Notes: generated from the letters alone by a model not told the origin. 14,058 bases of DNA from JAIVJN01 sp036732565 (GCA_036732565.1 DAINCF010000154.1:1-14058); one strand, 5' to 3'; numbered from the stretch's first letter, positions 6,462 through 13,072 are shown. Translations and numbers: made by a program.

Positions 6462-8008
6462 CGGATCGCCCTGAGAACGCTGTTGACGACCCAGGTGAGT
6501 CCCGACTCGAGCGCCTGCCGATCGATCGGTCCCAGCGGAGAGGTCGTGAGCAGCACCAGGCCTATCGCGGCCTTCTCGCGCACCTGTTCTTCTGAGTCGT
6601 GCATCGCGGCCTTGAGCGTCGCGATCGCGCGGGGGTCGCCCGAAGTCCCGAGCGCCATCATGACCTTCTCGCGGACCTGTGCGTCAGGATCGGTCGCCGC
6701 GACGAGCAAGGCATCGACGACCCGGGGATCGCGGCGGAGGAACAGGCCGATCGCCGCCTTTTCGCGAACCTGCCCGCTCGGGTCGTGAAGGGCCGCGATC
6801 AGCGCCTCGATGACCGTGCTGTCGCTGGAGATCCCGAGCTCCATCGCCGCGTGCTCGCGGACGTCCTCGTCATCGGACTGCGAGAGGGCCCGCGCGGCGC
6901 TGCGGATCTGCCGGCTCTTCGCGATCGGGTCAGGCCCCACGTCGTGCCACATCAATGGTGATGGCGGGCGCTCGACGGACGTGGACTGCGCCTGCCCTGA
7001 AGGATTGGCGCCGAAGGTGACCGTGGCGCACAGTGTCATCACGCACGGTAAGGTCCAGGTCGTTCCGCGCGCCGGTCGGCGCGGGCGGTTGCCGGCCAGC
7101 AGCGACACGAGACGACCTTCGAGCTCGCTGCGTCTGGCCATCGCCAGCGCGGCCGACGGCGACACGCGGCTTCCGAGCACCTGCGCGATGTCCAGCAGGT
7201 CCTGCGCGTAGCTGGATGGCCGAACGCCCAGACCAATCACCACATCGTCACACGCGCGCTCACGCTCGCGCCGCAGCGCGCGAGCGGCCAGCCACGCGAG
7301 CGGGTTGAACCAGTAGAGGGCGCACGCGATGTGCGCCAACGCTTGCGTGCGCGTGTCTCTTCGGCGTACGTGTGCGAGCTCGTGGGCGAAGACCGCGCGG
7401 CGACGGTCGGCGTGCCACTCCATTGCCAGTGCGGGCAGCAGGATCACGGGATGAACGATGCCGACCGTCAGCGGGCCGCGGACACCCTTCATCACGCGAA
7501 CGTCAGGTGCGTGCTTCATGCCGAGCTCTCTGGCAACTGCGCCTGCTTCCAGCACGATGAGCTCCGGGACGTGTGACGCTCGCGCGGCCATCCACAGTGA
7601 CGTCAGCCAGCCGATGACGAACCACAGACCAGCGATCGTCGAGCCGATGGCCCACATCAAAGACAGGCTGGAGGCTTGGGGCTCTGGGCCCGTGGGCTGT
7701 GGGCCCGACTGCTCTTCGCCGCACGTAGCGCAGGCCTTCAGGCCTGCCCAGGCCGGTCTGGCAGCCCTGAAGGGCTGCGCGACGTACGAGTTGGCAACGT
7801 TCTCCGCCGCCCTCGTCAGCGACATGGAGATGAAGTTTGGGACTTCGATGCGCGGTGCGAACGGTCGCAACAACGGCGCTGCGACGACGATGAGCAGCGT
7901 GACGTGCCATAAGAGATGGCGTGTCGCAGGCGTCGCGCGACGGAGCAGGGCGGCGACGGCGAATGCGAACGAGAAGACGACCGTGGCCCGAAATGCGACG
8001 TCGATCAT
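6458..8008 (-). CDS. BlaR1-like M56 membrane metallopeptidase with C-terminal HEAT repeats
   Basis: A 516-residue integral-membrane zinc protease of family M56, the family of BlaR1/MecR1, which on sensing a signal leads to loss of the partner BlaI repressor. TM helices lie near 5-21, 33-50 and 117-140. The zinc site is HELAH (209-213), and E248 or E250 in RRERERACDD (246-255) is the likely third ligand. The conserved YWFNPLAWLA stretch (232-241) sits between, and TM4 is near 317-335. Where BlaR1 has a penicillin-binding sensor, this protein has four HEAT-like repeats (about 376-484). Residues about 74-112 are encoded by an inserted hairpin repeat, in frame. GGAGGG lies just upstream of the ATG at 8006-8008, which overlaps the repressor stop by 4 bases. 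The signal sensed is unknown. Confidence 0.88.
   Translation of the reverse strand: MIDVAFRATVVFSFAFAVAALLRRATPATRHLLWHVTLLIVVAAPLLRPFAPRIEVPNFISMSLTRAAENVANSYVAQPFRAARPAWAGLKACATCGEEQSGPQPTGPEPQASSLSLMWAIGSTIAGLWFVIGWLTSLWMAARASHVPELIVLEAGAVARELGMKHAPDVRVMKGVRGPLTVGIVHPVILLPALAMEWHADRRRAVFAHELAHVRRRDTRTQALAHIACALYWFNPLAWLAARALRRERERACDDVVIGLGVRPSSYAQDLLDIAQVLGSRVSPSAALAMARRSELEGRLVSLLAGNRPRRPARGTTWTLPCVMTLCATVTFGANPSGQAQSTSVERPPSPLMWHDVGPDPIAKSRQIRSAARALSQSDDEDVREHAAMELGISSDSTVIEALIAALHDPSGQVREKAAIGLFLRRDPRVVDALLVAATDPDAQVREKVMMALGTSGDPRAIATLKAAMHDSEEQVREKAAIGLVLLTTSPLGPIDRQALESGLTWVVNSVLRAIR
6557..6883 (-). repeat. Four 31-residue HEAT-like repeats in the M56 protein
   Basis: Within the M56 protein the motif V-R-E-x-A/V-A/M-x-x-L occurs at residues 383, 414, 445 and 476, an exact 31-residue (93-base) period. 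Each unit continues into a D-x-x-V/A-I/V-x-A-L/T-x-x-A-x-x-D-x helix and ends in D-P/S-x-x-Q/E before the next V-R-E. This is the two-helix pattern of HEAT or PBS-lyase-type repeats, which serve as protein-binding surfaces. The region follows the last predicted TM segment. Whether it faces periplasm or cytoplasm depends on the helix count; by analogy with BlaR1 the sensor side would be extracytoplasmic. Confidence 0.8.
7671..7790. repeat. Composite hairpin repeat, element 2, inside the M56 gene (tail-to-tail units)
   Basis: Reading the plus strand, GGCTTGGGGCTC (7673-7684) is identical to 2551-2562. It is followed by a GC-rich tract with the direct repeat TGGGCCCG (7685-7692 and near 7700-7707), then two perfect hairpins. 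Hairpin C has arms GCAGGCCT (7730-7737) and AGGCCTGC (7740-7747). Hairpin D has arms GCAGCCCT (7761-7768) and AGGGCTGC (7771-7778). CGTAG (7724-7728) precedes C, and GCGACGTACG (7779-7788) follows D, so the unit heads point outward, opposite to element 1. The stretch is read through in frame on the minus strand as VAQPFRAARPAWAGLKACAT and a Pro/Gly/Gln-rich tail, roughly M56 residues 74-112. I recall near-identical VAQPFRAA peptides in other acidobacterial proteins, which would fit a dispersed repeat. Confidence 0.78.
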
Positions 8009-8406
8009 CGTCCCTCCGATCGTGCACGCTCGATGAGGGTTTCCAGCCGCGCGATGTCGTCCTTGGAGAGCTTGGCGCGGTCGAGCAGCGCCGCGGCCGC
8101 TTGCGCCGCGGAGCCCTCGAAGAAGGTCTGCACCAGGTTCTTGAGCGCGGACTTTCGCGCCCGGTCTCGAGGAACCGTGGGCGCGAAGAGATAGCGGACG
8201 CCATCCGCTTCGTGCCGGACGTGGCCTTTCTGCTCCAGGATGCGCAGCAGCGCCCGGACGGCCGAATAGCCGGGCGGGTCCGGCAGCGCCGCCGCCACCT
8301 CGGCGGCAGTTGCGCGCCCACGGGCGTAGAGGATGTCCATGATCTGCCGCTCCCGGCGTGACAGGCCGGAGGGCAGGGGGCGGGACAAGCCGGACGATCG
8401 CGTCAT
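8005..8406 (-). CDS. BlaI/MecI/CopY-family transcriptional repressor
   Basis: A 133-residue winged-helix repressor, the usual length for this family. The N-terminal half shows SRRERQIMDILYARGRATAA (16-35), then EVAAALPDPPGYSAVRALLRILEQKGHVRHE (36-66); the helix-turn-helix and the L-R-I-L-E-x-K-G-x-V wing are characteristic. A Tyr/Leu-containing strand near 70-74 follows. Residues about 83-133 form the dimerising C-terminal helices, including LVQTFFEGS (90-98). In BlaI/MecI the partner protease pathway acts near the boundary between these halves; no specific site is claimed here. The ATG at 8404-8406 has GAGG six bases upstream. The stop overlaps the M56 start by 4 bases, fixing the partnership. 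It probably represses its own operon and possibly the divergent OsmC-like gene. Confidence 0.92.
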   Translation of the reverse strand: MTRSSGLSRPLPSGLSRRERQIMDILYARGRATAAEVAAALPDPPGYSAVRALLRILEQKGHVRHEADGVRYLFAPTVPRDRARKSALKNLVQTFFEGSAAQAAAALLDRAKLSKDDIARLETLIERARSEGR

Positions 8407-8425
8407 ACGGTGCCTCGAACAGGCC

Positions 8426-8442
8426 CGCGCACGGAGTGCGCG
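8426..8442. other. Hairpin in the repressor leader
   Basis: A perfect 7-bp inverted repeat, CGCGCAC GGA GTGCGCG, lies 20 bases upstream of the BlaI-like start, within the presumed leader of that operon. It could modulate translation or transcription of the operon, or be chance in GC-rich DNA. No U-tract follows it on the minus strand, so it is not called a terminator. Confidence 0.35.
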
Positions 8443-8481
8443 AAGAAGAGACAGGGCCTTAGACGATCGGGCCGCGCCCAG

Positions 8482-8512
8482 GGTTCGAACCGAGTGCTAA
8501 GAAAATAGCATA
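8482..8512 (-). promoter_or_regulatory. Candidate operator/promoter of the BlaI-M56 operon
   Basis: An AT-rich island in an otherwise GC-rich 172-base divergent intergenic region. It holds the inverted repeat TGCTA-N6-TAGCA (8495-8510) and, beside it, the perfect palindrome GGTTCGAACC (8482-8491). On the minus strand TATGCT (complement of 8507-8512) could be a -10 element overlapping the repeat; no good -35 is seen 17 bases further upstream. BlaI-family repressors typically bind short inverted repeats overlapping their own promoter, so this is the best operator candidate. The sequence does not match the staphylococcal TACA-N-TGTA core. Confidence 0.4.
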
Positions 8513-8564
8513 TCTGATTCCGGGGGTCCCGGCGCGGCGGCCGCGCTGGGGTGGGGTTCTGCGA

Positions 8565-8570
8565 TAGATT
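8565..8570 (+). promoter_or_regulatory. Possible -10 element for a leaderless OsmC transcript
   Basis: TAGATT lies 8 bases before the ATG of the OsmC-like gene, which has no visible ribosome-binding site. A -10 hexamer at this spacing is what leaderless genes show. The match to TATAAT is four of six, and no -35 is evident, so this is only a suggestion. Confidence 0.25.
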
Positions 8571-8578
8571 GCTGCGTC

Positions 8579-8983
8579 ATGAAACCTCCCGTGCGCGCCA
8601 CGCTGGCCTGGGCGGGCGACCTTCGCCTGGCGGCCGAGATCGGCAGTCAACACCTGGTCCTGGACAGCGCCGGCGTCGCCGGGCCCTCGCCGGTTCAGTC
8701 GTTGGCGCTGGCCCTGGCCGGCTGCATGTCGATGGACGTCATCGACATCCTCGTCAAAGGTCGCCATCCACTGAAGGGTCTCGACGTCGAGCTCGTCGGC
8801 ATCAGGGCCACGACCGAGCCACGACGATTCACGCATGTCGAGGTGGCGTTCCACGTCCGCGGCGACGTGCCAGGGGCCGCGGTCGAACGCGCCATCGCGC
8901 TCTCGCGCGACAAGTACTGCTCGGTATGGCACTCGATGCGTCAGGACATCGAGCTCGTCACGACGCACGACGTTCGCGCATGA
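8579..8983 (+). CDS. OsmC-family protein
   Basis: A 134-residue protein of the OsmC/Ohr superfamily, close to the family's usual length of about 130-145. The two hallmark cysteines are present. Cys49 sits in LALAGCMSMDV (44-54), on the buried helix that carries the peroxidatic Cys. Cys114 sits in SRDKYCSVWHSM (109-120). Family members reduce organic hydroperoxides or peroxides in the cytoplasm as homodimers. The fatty-acyl G-P-S-P-V-Q-x-L motif before Cys49 (35-42) is the usual G-x-x-P-x-x-L-L-x-A equivalent. The pattern is nearer to the YhfA-like branch than to Ohr, so peroxidase activity should not be assumed. It starts at an ATG 172 bases from the divergent BlaI-like gene, and its stop overlaps the next gene's start by 4 bases. 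Confidence 0.87.
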   Translation: MKPPVRATLAWAGDLRLAAEIGSQHLVLDSAGVAGPSPVQSLALALAGCMSMDVIDILVKGRHPLKGLDVELVGIRATTEPRRFTHVEVAFHVRGDVPGAAVERAIALSRDKYCSVWHSMRQDIELVTTHDVRA

Positions 8984-10107
8984 CGTCAAGCGGGACGCGG
9001 GCCTCGACCGGGACGCCGACGCGCCTCGCGTATCTCGATGTGCTGCGGGGCGTTGCCGTCGCGATCATGGTCCTCGCGCACGTCGTGGATTCGTGGACGC
9101 GCGAGGCGGACCGCCACGACGCTGGGTACTACACGGCCATCTTCGTCGGAGGCCTGGGCGCGCCGTTGTTCCTGTTTCTCGCGGGTGTCGCGCAGGCGAT
9201 GTCGGCCAACGCCAAGGCGCGACACGCCGGCGACCGTCACACCGGCATGGCGGCCATGTGGCGTCGCGGCTGGGAAGTGTTCGCGCTCGCGCTGCTGTTT
9301 CGCGTGCAGTCGCAACTGCTCGGATGGGGCGCGTGGCGGAACCTCTTCAAGGTCGACATCCTCAACGTGATGGGGCTGTCGATGGTGATCGCCGCGATGC
9401 TGTGGCGCGTCGGCGCCTCACGCACGGCTCGCGTCGCTGCCTTCGCCGTGGCGACCGCCGCCACGGCGTTTGCCACGCCCCTGATTCGTGGGCTTTCGTC
9501 GCTGGCGGTACTGCCGGATCCGCTCGAAGCGTACCTCCGTCCCGCGGGCGGCTATGCCACTTTCACCTTGTTCCCATGGGCGGCGTTCCTCTTTGCCGGT
9601 GCCATCGTCGGCGAGCTCGTGGACGCGATGCGCGATCGGGACGGACGGCGACTGCACGCCTCGCTCGCCGTCGCCGGCCTCGCCGGGGTAGCCCTCGGCT
9701 GGTGGGCGGCGCGGCGCGCATCGGTTTACGCTCACTCGGACTTCTGGACCAGCTCGCCGGCCTTCTTCTTCATCAGGCTCGGTCTGGTCACCGCCAGCGT
9801 GCCCGCGACGTGGGCGCATTGCGAGTTCTGGCTGCAGCGGGCGGTCACGTGGTCGCCAGGCGTCGCGATCACACGCGCGGTGGAACTGCTCGGCCGTTCG
9901 TCGCTCTTCGTCTATTGGATTCACGTCGAGATGGTCTACGGCGTGATCGCGGAGCCGATCAAACGCGTCTTGCCGCTGTGGGCCTCGCTCGCGGCCACGC
10001 TCGCGCTTTGCGTGGGGCTCTACCACATCGTTCGGTGGAAGAATCGAAGGATAGCAGGCGTACAGCTCCCGCCGAAATTCCGCATCTTTACAGCGGTGCT
10101 CAGGTAG
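8980..10107 (+). CDS. Multi-pass membrane acyltransferase-like protein (heparan-alpha-glucosaminide N-acetyltransferase/DUF1624 type)
   Basis: A 375-residue membrane protein with about ten hydrophobic segments, roughly at 18-37, 52-75, 97-112, 125-143, 150-167, 194-214, 226-244, 262-280, 302-322 and 333-352. The N-terminal signature RLAYLDVLRGVAVAIMVLAH (15-34) matches the R-x-x-x-x-D-x-L-R-G-x-x-x-x-x-M-x-x-x-H pattern of the HGSNAT/DUF1624 and YeiB-like superfamily, with His34 as the conserved residue. A second motif, LFVYWIHVEMVYG (309-321), carries another likely functional His315. Relatives transfer acyl groups across the membrane to sugars or lipids; the acceptor here is unknown. The ATG at 8980 overlaps the OsmC stop by 4 bases (ATGA) and is preferred over a frame opening at 8551, because the upstream residues are Arg-rich and lie inside the OsmC gene. 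Confidence 0.82.
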   Translation: MTSSGTRASTGTPTRLAYLDVLRGVAVAIMVLAHVVDSWTREADRHDAGYYTAIFVGGLGAPLFLFLAGVAQAMSANAKARHAGDRHTGMAAMWRRGWEVFALALLFRVQSQLLGWGAWRNLFKVDILNVMGLSMVIAAMLWRVGASRTARVAAFAVATAATAFATPLIRGLSSLAVLPDPLEAYLRPAGGYATFTLFPWAAFLFAGAIVGELVDAMRDRDGRRLHASLAVAGLAGVALGWWAARRASVYAHSDFWTSSPAFFFIRLGLVTASVPATWAHCEFWLQRAVTWSPGVAITRAVELLGRSSLFVYWIHVEMVYGVIAEPIKRVLPLWASLAATLALCVGLYHIVRWKNRRIAGVQLPPKFRIFTAVLR

Positions 10108-10110
10108 GCG

Positions 10111-10134
10111 CAGGCGGATCCAAAGACCCGCCTG
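10111..10134. terminator. Hairpin between convergent genes, possible bidirectional terminator
   Basis: CAGGCGGATC (10111-10120) and GACCCGCCTG (10125-10134) pair with one mismatch around the loop CAAA. The hairpin fills the 30-base gap between the acyltransferase stop (10105-10107) and the M14 peptidase stop (10138-10140), where a shared terminator would be expected. There is no T-tract on either side, so intrinsic termination would be weak. Confidence 0.5.
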
Positions 10135-10137
10135 TCG

Positions 10138-12957
10138 TTACTGTCCTGCCGTCGTCGTCGTGGGTGGGGGCGTGCTCGGTAGATCGTTGAAATAGAGCAA
10201 CGCGTTGAAGACGAGCCCATGCTCGCCGAACGTTTGCCAGCGGTAGACCGGGTTGAGGGTGTACATCAGCACGCGCCCTTTGCCCGCGGGCGCGTCGATC
10301 AACGCCGGCCGATTGCGGATTTGATCCGCGCCCCGCATCAACCCACTGAGGACGCCGGGTTCGCCGCCCACGTAGCGCATCAGAATGTTCGGGCGATCCG
10401 GTCCTGTCGGCGCATTGGCCGCTGCGAAGGGATTGTCGCCTTGACCTTGACCGGCGACCTGCAGCAACGGCCCATCGGCCCAACGAACCGGCAGCTGTTT
10501 CTGCTTGTCGTAGCCATAGAGCAGCGGATGCGTCGGCTGCAGAATCTCCGTCTGCACGTACGGCCCTGGCGCATACCAGTTGCCCGCCGGGCGCTGCGCG
10601 TCGATGCCGCGAACCAGGCCGAAGTCCGCGGGGAAATTCGTAGCCACGCCGAACGTCAGCAGCACGCCGCCTTGATCGAGGAACTTCACGAACTCCCCGA
10701 CGCCCTCGATGCCCATGCCGCCCCGCACATCGTCGGTCTCCGCATACATGCCCAGCGACTTGAACTTGTCGTTCTTCTTGTAGGGCAGCGGCTTCGACAG
10801 CTTGGGCTGCTCGTACACGACCGACTTGCCGTTCTGGGTCTGATGCGGCATGACGATGACGTCGTACTTCGCGCGGAGGTTGCCCTGCTTCGCGTGATCC
10901 TTGTGGATGAGATCGAAGGGAATCTCCCAGCGATCGAAAGCCAGGCGGACCCAACCGACCTTCTCGGTGTTCGCCCACGTCGTGTAGATGGCGATGCGCG
11001 GGAGATCGACGTCGACGGTCTCCACTTCTGGCATCGGAGACACCGCCGTGGCGACCAGACCGAGGCTCTCGATCTCCTTGCGCACGCGCGCACCTTGATC
11101 GCCGCTCACGTTGATCAGGAACGACCCCGCGGGATGCTCCTGATCGTTGATCTTGAACGCCGCTTTGGCGCCCTTCACGGACAGGTCCTTCAACCGATAG
11201 CGCAACGTGATCAGGTTGAGCGCGCCGTTGTGTTTCACGACGATGACCGGGCCGCTGCTGCCGCTGATCGCGCCTTTGGTCTGCACGTCGGCGGTCAGCA
11301 GATCGGCCGGCGCATCGAGAATCGCCTTGTCCTCGATGGTCTTGACCTCGATGTTGTTCGCCAGGCCCATCGACCACGCGCTGTCGTCATAGGTGTTGAG
11401 GCTCGCGTCGGGATAGTTCTGCTTCTCGAGCAGCGTCTTCGCCAGGCGTCCGTACGGCTGATTCAGGCGCACGACGTACGAGCCCGCCGGGAATGCGCCT
11501 TCCTTCACTTTGATCTCGGCGGTCGCGCGCCGCACCTCGATGGCTTGCCGCCGCAGCAGGTTGGCGACGCGGTCGACCTGCGTCTGATCGGGTTGGCTCG
11601 CCGGGATGACGAACGCGTGCGGCGGCTTGGTCTGCCCGGCTTCGATGGAGTTCGCCGACTTCTTGTAGAAGTTCTCCACGACCATCGCCGGGAACGTCGA
11701 TGTCAGCTCCAACGCCGTGAGCACCCCGCTCTGCGCGTAGTTGATGGAGTTGCGAATCGACCAGTCCATCTCGCCGGCAGGCGCCGGGTTCGGTCGATAC
11801 CACTGCCGCTGCGTCTGCGGGCCTTGGAGTCGCGCCTTCTTCGTGTTGGCGCCACCCTGGTTGTAGATCTCGTACATGCGCAGCATGCCGTTGTGGTTCG
11901 CGGCGGCGAATCCGAGGTAGCCGGGCGACCACATGTCGACGAACCCGAAATGCCACACGCCGGGCATGCCGAACGACGTCAGCTTGTTGACCTCGTAGGT
12001 CGCGAAGAACGGCAGCTCGGTGTAGAGAATCGGATCGAGATTGGCGTTCTGCGGCGGCTGGCCGCTGAAGGTGTAGAGCAGCGTCTGCGCTTCGTGCAGG
12101 TCGTGCCAGATCGGCGGCACCCAGTTCAAATACCAGTTGAGATGGACGCGCAGCGAGTCGACGCCGTAGTTGATGTCGCGGTTGTTGTCGTGAAAGACGT
12201 ACTTGCCCCAGTAGGGAGGTCCGCCGTAGTTCTCGCCGCCGTCGTAGGCCTCGTCGATCTTGTAGGCGTAGTACCAGTCCACATAGCGATCGCGTCCGTC
12301 CACATCCGTCACGCCGGTGATGCTGACGATGACGTTGTCGCGGATCTGTTTGATGTAGGCCTCTTCGCTGACGGCGAGCCGATACATGAGCTCGATCACC
12401 GTCTCGGGCGGGTTGGTCTCGCCGCTGTGCAGGCCGGCCGACAGGTGGTAGTGCGGCTTGGTCGACGCCAGCAGCTTCTGCACTTCGGCTGGTGACAGGC
12501 CGCGGGGGTCGGCGAGCTTCTTCATGTTCTGCCGGTTGCTCTCGAGGTTCTTGAGGTTTGCCTCGGAGCTGACGAAGGCCACCATGATGTCGCGGCCTTC
12601 CTCCGTCTGCCCGATCACGAGCGTCTTGACGCGGCCTGGGAGCGCCTTCTCCAGTGCCCGGAAGTACTTTTGCTGATCCGCCGTGTAAGTCAGCTTCTTC
12701 GGCTCGCCGATGTGGTAGCCGAGCACGTCCTTCGGTGTTGGCACGCCCGCCCTTTTGGGCAGATGATCGACGAGGGGGCTGAGGAACTCCGGCTTGGTCG
12801 TCCAGTCCTTGACCAGCCGGGCGAATTCCGCATCCATGACCTCTGCCGCCGGCGCGCGCTGAGGGCTCTGAGCGTCAGGGGACGCCGACACGAGGAGTGT
12901 TCCAAGGAGAGCCACGAGCGGTCCAAGCCGGAGGTGCTTGGCTGGCGGAGCGGTCAT
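10138..12957 (-). CDS. Secreted M14-family zinc metallopeptidase (large)
   Basis: A 939-residue exported peptidase. The signal peptide is basic then hydrophobic (about 1-29, ending near SASPDAQ). The M14 domain begins with VIGQTEEGRDI (114-124). The zinc motif is HSGE, with His177 and Glu180, and the third ligand is probably His288 (or His285) in WHDLHEA (284-290). Glu417 in ALELTS is the likely catalytic Glu. M14 enzymes remove C-terminal residues or cleave peptide cross-links; the substrate here is unknown. Residues about 450-940 are extra to the catalytic domain. Those near 650-710 and 745-800 look like a Rossmann-type or class-I-glutamine-amidotransferase-like module. The tail is Pro/Thr-rich (929-937). 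The ATG at 12955-12957 is chosen because AAGGAG lies 9 bases upstream; an in-frame ATG at 13041 would add 28 residues with no signal-peptide character. Large peptidases of this type are common in Acidobacteria. Confidence 0.88.
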   Translation of the reverse strand: MTAPPAKHLRLGPLVALLGTLLVSASPDAQSPQRAPAAEVMDAEFARLVKDWTTKPEFLSPLVDHLPKRAGVPTPKDVLGYHIGEPKKLTYTADQQKYFRALEKALPGRVKTLVIGQTEEGRDIMVAFVSSEANLKNLESNRQNMKKLADPRGLSPAEVQKLLASTKPHYHLSAGLHSGETNPPETVIELMYRLAVSEEAYIKQIRDNVIVSITGVTDVDGRDRYVDWYYAYKIDEAYDGGENYGGPPYWGKYVFHDNNRDINYGVDSLRVHLNWYLNWVPPIWHDLHEAQTLLYTFSGQPPQNANLDPILYTELPFFATYEVNKLTSFGMPGVWHFGFVDMWSPGYLGFAAANHNGMLRMYEIYNQGGANTKKARLQGPQTQRQWYRPNPAPAGEMDWSIRNSINYAQSGVLTALELTSTFPAMVVENFYKKSANSIEAGQTKPPHAFVIPASQPDQTQVDRVANLLRRQAIEVRRATAEIKVKEGAFPAGSYVVRLNQPYGRLAKTLLEKQNYPDASLNTYDDSAWSMGLANNIEVKTIEDKAILDAPADLLTADVQTKGAISGSSGPVIVVKHNGALNLITLRYRLKDLSVKGAKAAFKINDQEHPAGSFLINVSGDQGARVRKEIESLGLVATAVSPMPEVETVDVDLPRIAIYTTWANTEKVGWVRLAFDRWEIPFDLIHKDHAKQGNLRAKYDVIVMPHQTQNGKSVVYEQPKLSKPLPYKKNDKFKSLGMYAETDDVRGGMGIEGVGEFVKFLDQGGVLLTFGVATNFPADFGLVRGIDAQRPAGNWYAPGPYVQTEILQPTHPLLYGYDKQKQLPVRWADGPLLQVAGQGQGDNPFAAANAPTGPDRPNILMRYVGGEPGVLSGLMRGADQIRNRPALIDAPAGKGRVLMYTLNPVYRWQTFGEHGLVFNALLYFNDLPSTPPPTTTTAGQ

Positions 12958-12961
12958 TTGA

Positions 12962-13013
12962 TACAACTCCTTACGAATCAACAAGTTGTAGATAGGGAAC
13001 GGCGCCTCGGCAA
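12962..13013 (-). promoter_or_regulatory. Candidate promoter and operator of the M14 peptidase gene
   Basis: On the minus strand TTGCCG (13008-13013) and TACAAC (12985-12990) are separated by 17 bases, a reasonable -35/-10 pair with four matches each. The perfect inverted repeat TACAACT-N15-AGTTGTA (12962-12968 and 12984-12990) overlaps the -10, and its near arm touches the AAGGAG ribosome site. It could be an operator. If transcription starts further upstream it could instead form a hairpin partly masking the ribosome site. The regulator is unknown. Confidence 0.38.
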
Positions 13014-13020
13014 AAAAACA

Positions 13021-13050
13021 TTGAGCCCAGCCGGCGCACATCAGTAGAAT
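13021..13050 (+). promoter_or_regulatory. Candidate sigma-70-like promoter for the DGQHR gene
   Basis: TTGAGC (13021-13026) and TAGAAT (13045-13050) are spaced by 18 bases; the -10 matches TATAAT at five of six positions. It would start transcription about 16 bases before the ATG at 13073. It lies back to back with the candidate promoter of the M14 gene in the 115-base divergent gap. Confidence 0.42.
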
Positions 13051-13072
13051 CCGGCTCTTTGGACGGACACCT

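Noticed and set aside
2635..8406. The BlaI-M56 operon as a beta-lactam resistance cassette.
   Set aside because: There is no beta-lactamase gene and no penicillin-binding domain in the M56 protein; the hydrolase is a TAP-type alpha/beta hydrolase.
8400..8500. tRNA-like pieces on the minus strand: GGTTCGAACC resembling a T-loop and GATCGTCTA resembling the 5' part of tRNA-Glu.
   Set aside because: The T-stem does not pair beyond two bases, the pieces are in the wrong order, and no D-stem or 7-base anticodon loop with T33 can be folded. The palindrome is better viewed as a possible operator.
8551..8979. An upstream extension of the acyltransferase frame to 8551.
   Set aside because: It overlaps the whole OsmC gene in another frame and encodes Arg-rich sequence. 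The conserved family N-terminus begins after 8980.
10103..10134. A possible third copy of the CGTAG-hairpin repeat: GTAG followed by a hairpin.
   Set aside because: The hairpin lacks the CCTTYAGG centre and has a mismatched stem, so it is treated as an intergenic hairpin or weak terminator, not as a repeat unit.
10219..12495. A 758-codon plus-strand open frame opposite the M14 peptidase gene.
   Set aside because: Its Arg/His/Asp/Val-rich composition is typical of antisense frames in GC-rich genes. The minus-strand product has signal peptide and zinc motifs.
12958..13041. A 28-residue upstream extension of the M14 peptidase.
   Set aside because: The internal ATG at 12957 has AAGGAG at good spacing and begins a normal signal peptide; the extension would bury it.
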